From: an uncultured Sulfitobacter sp.
GTDB lineage: Bacteria > Pseudomonadota > Alphaproteobacteria > Rhodobacterales > Rhodobacteraceae
Length of the DNA: 64,000 nucleotides
Assembly (NCBI GenBank): GCA_913060815.1
Contig: CAJXSZ010000004.1
Span: 124,001 to 188,000, forward strand
Direction of reading: 5' to 3'
Positions 61,394 through 64,000 of the stretch are shown here, piece after piece. A program made the position numbers and the translations under genes. The notes under the pieces were generated by a model that saw nothing but the letters and a program-made list of their open reading frames with translations, had not been told where the DNA came from and did not search any database. Every line of letters starts with the position of its first letter. Positions within the stretch are counted from its first letter, which is position 1.

Positions 61394-63682
61394 ATGACCC
61401 GCTTTGCTGCCCCGATCGCCGAACAAATCTGGGACATGAAATACCGTTTCAAGGCGGCAGATGGCACGCCGCATGACGTGACGGTTGAGGACACGTGGCG
61501 CCGTATCGCCAAGGATCTGGCGCAGGTCGAGGATGACAAAGACGGCTGGGAAGAGACATTTTTCGATGCGCTGGAGGATTTCAAATACCTCCCCGCGGGT
61601 CGCATCACGGCGGGTGCGGGTACGGCGCGGCGGGTGACGTTGTTCAACTGTTTTGTCATGGGCACTGTGCCAGACAGCATGGGCGGCATTTTTGACATGC
61701 TCAAGGAGGCTGCGCTGACGATGCAGCAGGGCGGTGGGATCGGCTATGATTTCAGCACGATCCGCCCCAAGGGAGCCGATGTATTGGGCGTGAGCGCAGA
61801 TGCCTCTGGTCCGCTGTCGTTCATGGACGTCTGGGATGCGATGTGCCGCACGATCATGTCCGCAGGCTCGCGCCGTGGCGCGATGATGGCCACCATGCGC
61901 TGTGACCACCCTGATGTGGAGGCGTTTATTACCGCCAAATCCGACGCCGCGCGCCTGCGCATGTTCAACATGTCCGTGCTGATTACCGATCCGTTCATGG
62001 AGGCGGTAAAGGCCAATGGGACTTGGGACCTCAAGTTTGACGGCAAGGTGTATAAGACCGTGCAGGCGCTGGACCTGTGGAACGCCATCATGCAGGCAAC
62101 CTATGATTACGCCGAGCCTGGCGTGATTTTCATCGACCGCATCAACGAAGCCAACAACCTGAACTATTGCGAGACGATTGCCGCGACCAACCCCTGCGGC
62201 GAGCAGCCGCTTCCGCCTTATGGCGCCTGTTTGCTTGGCTCGATCAACCTTGCGCGTCTTGTGACAGCGCCCTTCGAGGAGGCAGCCGAGCTTGATGTTG
62301 AGCGCCTCAATGCGCTGGTCGCGACCTCGGTGCGGATGATGGACAATGTTGTGGATGTGTCGCAATTCCCGCTCGAGGCGCAGCAGTTGGAAGCCCAGAA
62401 CAAGCGCCGCATCGGCTTGGGTGTAACGGGTCTGGCCGATGCGCTGTTGATGCTGGGGCTGCGCTATGGCTCGGATGAGGCCGCCGCCCAGACCGAAGCA
62501 TGGCTGCACGCGATCGCTCGCGCCGCATATCTGGCCTCGGTGGAGCTGGCCAAGGAGAAAGGCGCGTTTCCGCTGTTTGACGCCGACGAATATCTGGCCT
62601 CTGGCACGATGCGCGCGATGGACGAGGACGTGCGCGAGGCGATCCGCACTCACGGCATACGCAACGCATTGCTCACCTCGATTGCGCCCACAGGCACGAT
62701 CAGCCTTTATGCGGGCAATGTCTCTTCCGGGATCGAGCCGGTGTTTGCCTATGCCTACACGCGCAAGGTTTTGCAAAAAGACGGCAGCCGTACCGAAGAA
62801 GAAGTTGTGGACTACGCCGTGCAGATGTGGCGCGACAAGTTTGGCGATACAGAGCTGCCCGATTATTTCGTCAACGCGCAGACGCTTGCCCCGCTGGATC
62901 ACGTCAAGATGCAGGCGGCAGCGCAGAAATGGGTCGACAGCTCTATCTCAAAGACGATTAACTGCCCAGAGGACATCTCCTTCGAGAGCTTCAAGGACGT
63001 CTATATGGAAGCGTGGGACACAGGCTGTAAGGGCTGCACCACCTACCGTCCCAATGATGTCACAGGCTCGGTCCTGAGTGTCTCCGAGGACAAGAAGGCA
63101 GCGCCCGAAGTCGTCAGCCACGACGGCGAAGAGCCGATGACCGCCCATGGCGACGTCATCTATATGTCCGAACCGCTGGACCGTCCTGAAGAGCTTGAAG
63201 GCTCCACCTACAAGATCAAATGGCCCGACAGCGAGCATGCCCTCTACATCACCGTAAATGATCTGGTCGTTGGCGGGCACCGCCGCCCCTTCGAGGTGTT
63301 CATCAACTCCAAGAACATGGAGAATTTTGCATGGACCGTGGCGCTTACGCGGATGATTTCGGCGGTGTTCCGTCGCGGTGGCGATGTGTCCTTTGTGGTG
63401 GAAGAACTCAAGGCCGTTTTCGATCCGCGCGGCGGTGCGTGGATGGGCGGCAAGTACATCCCCTCCATTCTGGCGGCGATCGGTGGCGTGATCGAACAGC
63501 ATCTGATCACCACAGGCTTTATCGCAGGCGAAGGCCTGGGATTGAAAAGTGATCCGAAGGCCAAAGTTGTTGGGCTGGAAAAGCCGCGTGGCAAAGCCTG
63601 TGCAAGTTGTGGGCAATACGATTTGCGCATGGTCGAGGGATGCATGACTTGCGGCAGCTGCGGTCATAGCAAGTGCGGCTAG
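61394..63682 (+). CDS. nrdJ: Adenosylcobalamin-dependent (class II) ribonucleoside-diphosphate reductase
   Basis: This 762-residue single-chain enzyme makes deoxyribonucleotides using B12. LFNCFVMGTVPDSMGG carries a redox cysteine, QQGGGIGYDFSTIRPKG the phosphate loop, and the active site is N266-P-C268-G-E270 in TNPCGEQPLPPYG. A later LLTSIAPTGTISLYAGNVSSGIEP is typical. The C-terminus has a cysteine-rich tail (ACASCGQYDLRMVEGCMTC split, six cysteines in the last 30 residues) that may bind zinc or shuttle electrons. GAGGA lies eight bases before the ATG. Confidence 0.97.
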   Translation: MTRFAAPIAEQIWDMKYRFKAADGTPHDVTVEDTWRRIAKDLAQVEDDKDGWEETFFDALEDFKYLPAGRITAGAGTARRVTLFNCFVMGTVPDSMGGIFDMLKEAALTMQQGGGIGYDFSTIRPKGADVLGVSADASGPLSFMDVWDAMCRTIMSAGSRRGAMMATMRCDHPDVEAFITAKSDAARLRMFNMSVLITDPFMEAVKANGTWDLKFDGKVYKTVQALDLWNAIMQATYDYAEPGVIFIDRINEANNLNYCETIAATNPCGEQPLPPYGACLLGSINLARLVTAPFEEAAELDVERLNALVATSVRMMDNVVDVSQFPLEAQQLEAQNKRRIGLGVTGLADALLMLGLRYGSDEAAAQTEAWLHAIARAAYLASVELAKEKGAFPLFDADEYLASGTMRAMDEDVREAIRTHGIRNALLTSIAPTGTISLYAGNVSSGIEPVFAYAYTRKVLQKDGSRTEEEVVDYAVQMWRDKFGDTELPDYFVNAQTLAPLDHVKMQAAAQKWVDSSISKTINCPEDISFESFKDVYMEAWDTGCKGCTTYRPNDVTGSVLSVSEDKKAAPEVVSHDGEEPMTAHGDVIYMSEPLDRPEELEGSTYKIKWPDSEHALYITVNDLVVGGHRRPFEVFINSKNMENFAWTVALTRMISAVFRRGGDVSFVVEELKAVFDPRGGAWMGGKYIPSILAAIGGVIEQHLITTGFIAGEGLGLKSDPKAKVVGLEKPRGKACASCGQYDLRMVEGCMTCGSCGHSKCG

Positions 63683-63803
63683 CGCGGTAAGTGTGTAGAT
63701 GTGTGAAAGGACAGGCAATTGAGAGCCACTTTGGCCAAATTGTCTTCCACTAATCAGGTCTATTTCTTCCACTGGGTGCTAAGTTATTGATAACGCTTGA
63801 TGC

Positions 63804-63841
63804 GAAAACCGCCGGTCCGAGAGGGCCGGCGGTTTCTTTTT
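63804..63841. terminator. Strong intrinsic terminator
   Basis: AAACCGCCGG pairs with CCGGCGGTTT, with further inner G-C pairs and a GAGA loop, followed by CTTTTT on +. The A-run before it allows use on the minus strand too. It ends the nrdJ unit. Confidence 0.9.
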
Positions 63842-64000
63842 GACCTGTGCGAGCCGCGAGGCACCCTTGACCCCACCTTCAAAAACGGTGTTTGGTCGGG
63901 GTATGAAAACGCATCGCCATATCCAACTCATACGAGTTTCCTGATCTGCCTCCCCACCGGGAGCGGCTCCAAAGACATGCGATTTCATTTTACCTGCCCC
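63842..64000. other. Window end, nothing assigned
   Basis: No supported gene is seen in these 159 bases. A minus-strand frame here runs through the nrdJ terminator and is not credible. Confidence 0.5.

Noticed and set aside
61211..62902. 563-codon minus-strand ORF opposite nrdJ
   Set aside because: Antisense shadow; composition is low complexity and lacks motifs.
63779..63988. 69-codon minus-strand ORF at the window end
   Set aside because: It runs through the nrdJ terminator hairpin and has no coding features.
1..64000. CRISPR arrays, insertion sequences, prophage genes
   Set aside because: No short direct-repeat arrays, transposases, integrases or phage structural genes were seen.

Overview
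This 64 kb chromosomal window looks like a marine alphaproteobacterium of the Rhodobacterales (Roseobacter group). That placement is inferred from gene content and style: moderately high GC, dense gene packing with many ATGA/GTGA overlaps, short HisG paired with HisZ, B12-dependent ribonucleotide reductase NrdJ, an FeS-type bacterial cryptochrome/photolyase, xdhABC joined to a BMP-type purine importer, and DUF1489/DUF938/SlyX proteins. I see no insertion sequence, prophage, CRISPR array or rRNA; there is one tRNA-Gln.

Layout. 1-4.7 kb: the end of a polar amino-acid ABC permease, leuA behind a likely attenuation leader, an SDR enzyme and an FeS photolyase. 4.9-25.7 kb: an unusual envelope/secretion locus. 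A PqqD-like/M50 protease/HlyD-like membrane protein, a SapC-family protein, a periplasmic HlyD adaptor and a GAF-HlyD adaptor are encoded on +. They converge on a minus-strand unit encoding a lipoprotein TolC-like channel and a 3961-residue DUF11-repeat protein with an LEPR-XLL-like N-terminus. A one-POTRA BamA-like barrel diverges from tolC. 25.8-34.2 kb: a decayed alpha/beta hydrolase gene, tRNA-Gln, an MscS channel with a BON domain, a quinone reductase-like enzyme, an SH3 protein, a 2-hydroxyacid dehydrogenase, gamma-glutamyltransferase and a D-lactate/glycolate-type FAD oxidase. 34.2-42.6 kb: a GcvT-fused dimethylglycine/sarcosine-type dehydrogenase, then a minus-strand run (GST, D-amino-acid dehydrogenase, DUF938, GH25 lysozyme), a solitary ectoine-synthase-like gene and small unknowns. 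42.7-51.9 kb: one minus-strand operon, xdhA-xdhB-xdhC-ATPase-permease-permease-BMP binding protein, for purine uptake and oxidation. 52-64 kb: housekeeping genes dnaE, slyX, hisS-hisZ-hisG, DUF1489 and nrdJ.

The candidate new system is the 4.9-25.7 kb locus. The giant protein has no visible Sec signal peptide and no RTX repeats. The locus has no ABC ATPase, yet it holds three adaptor-like proteins, a TolC-like channel, an intramembrane-protease-like protein and a BamA-like barrel. I infer a dedicated, protease-coupled route for exporting or displaying one very large repeat protein. The second most interesting signal is a leucine-rich, probably leaderless leader peptide with mutually exclusive hairpins in front of leuA.
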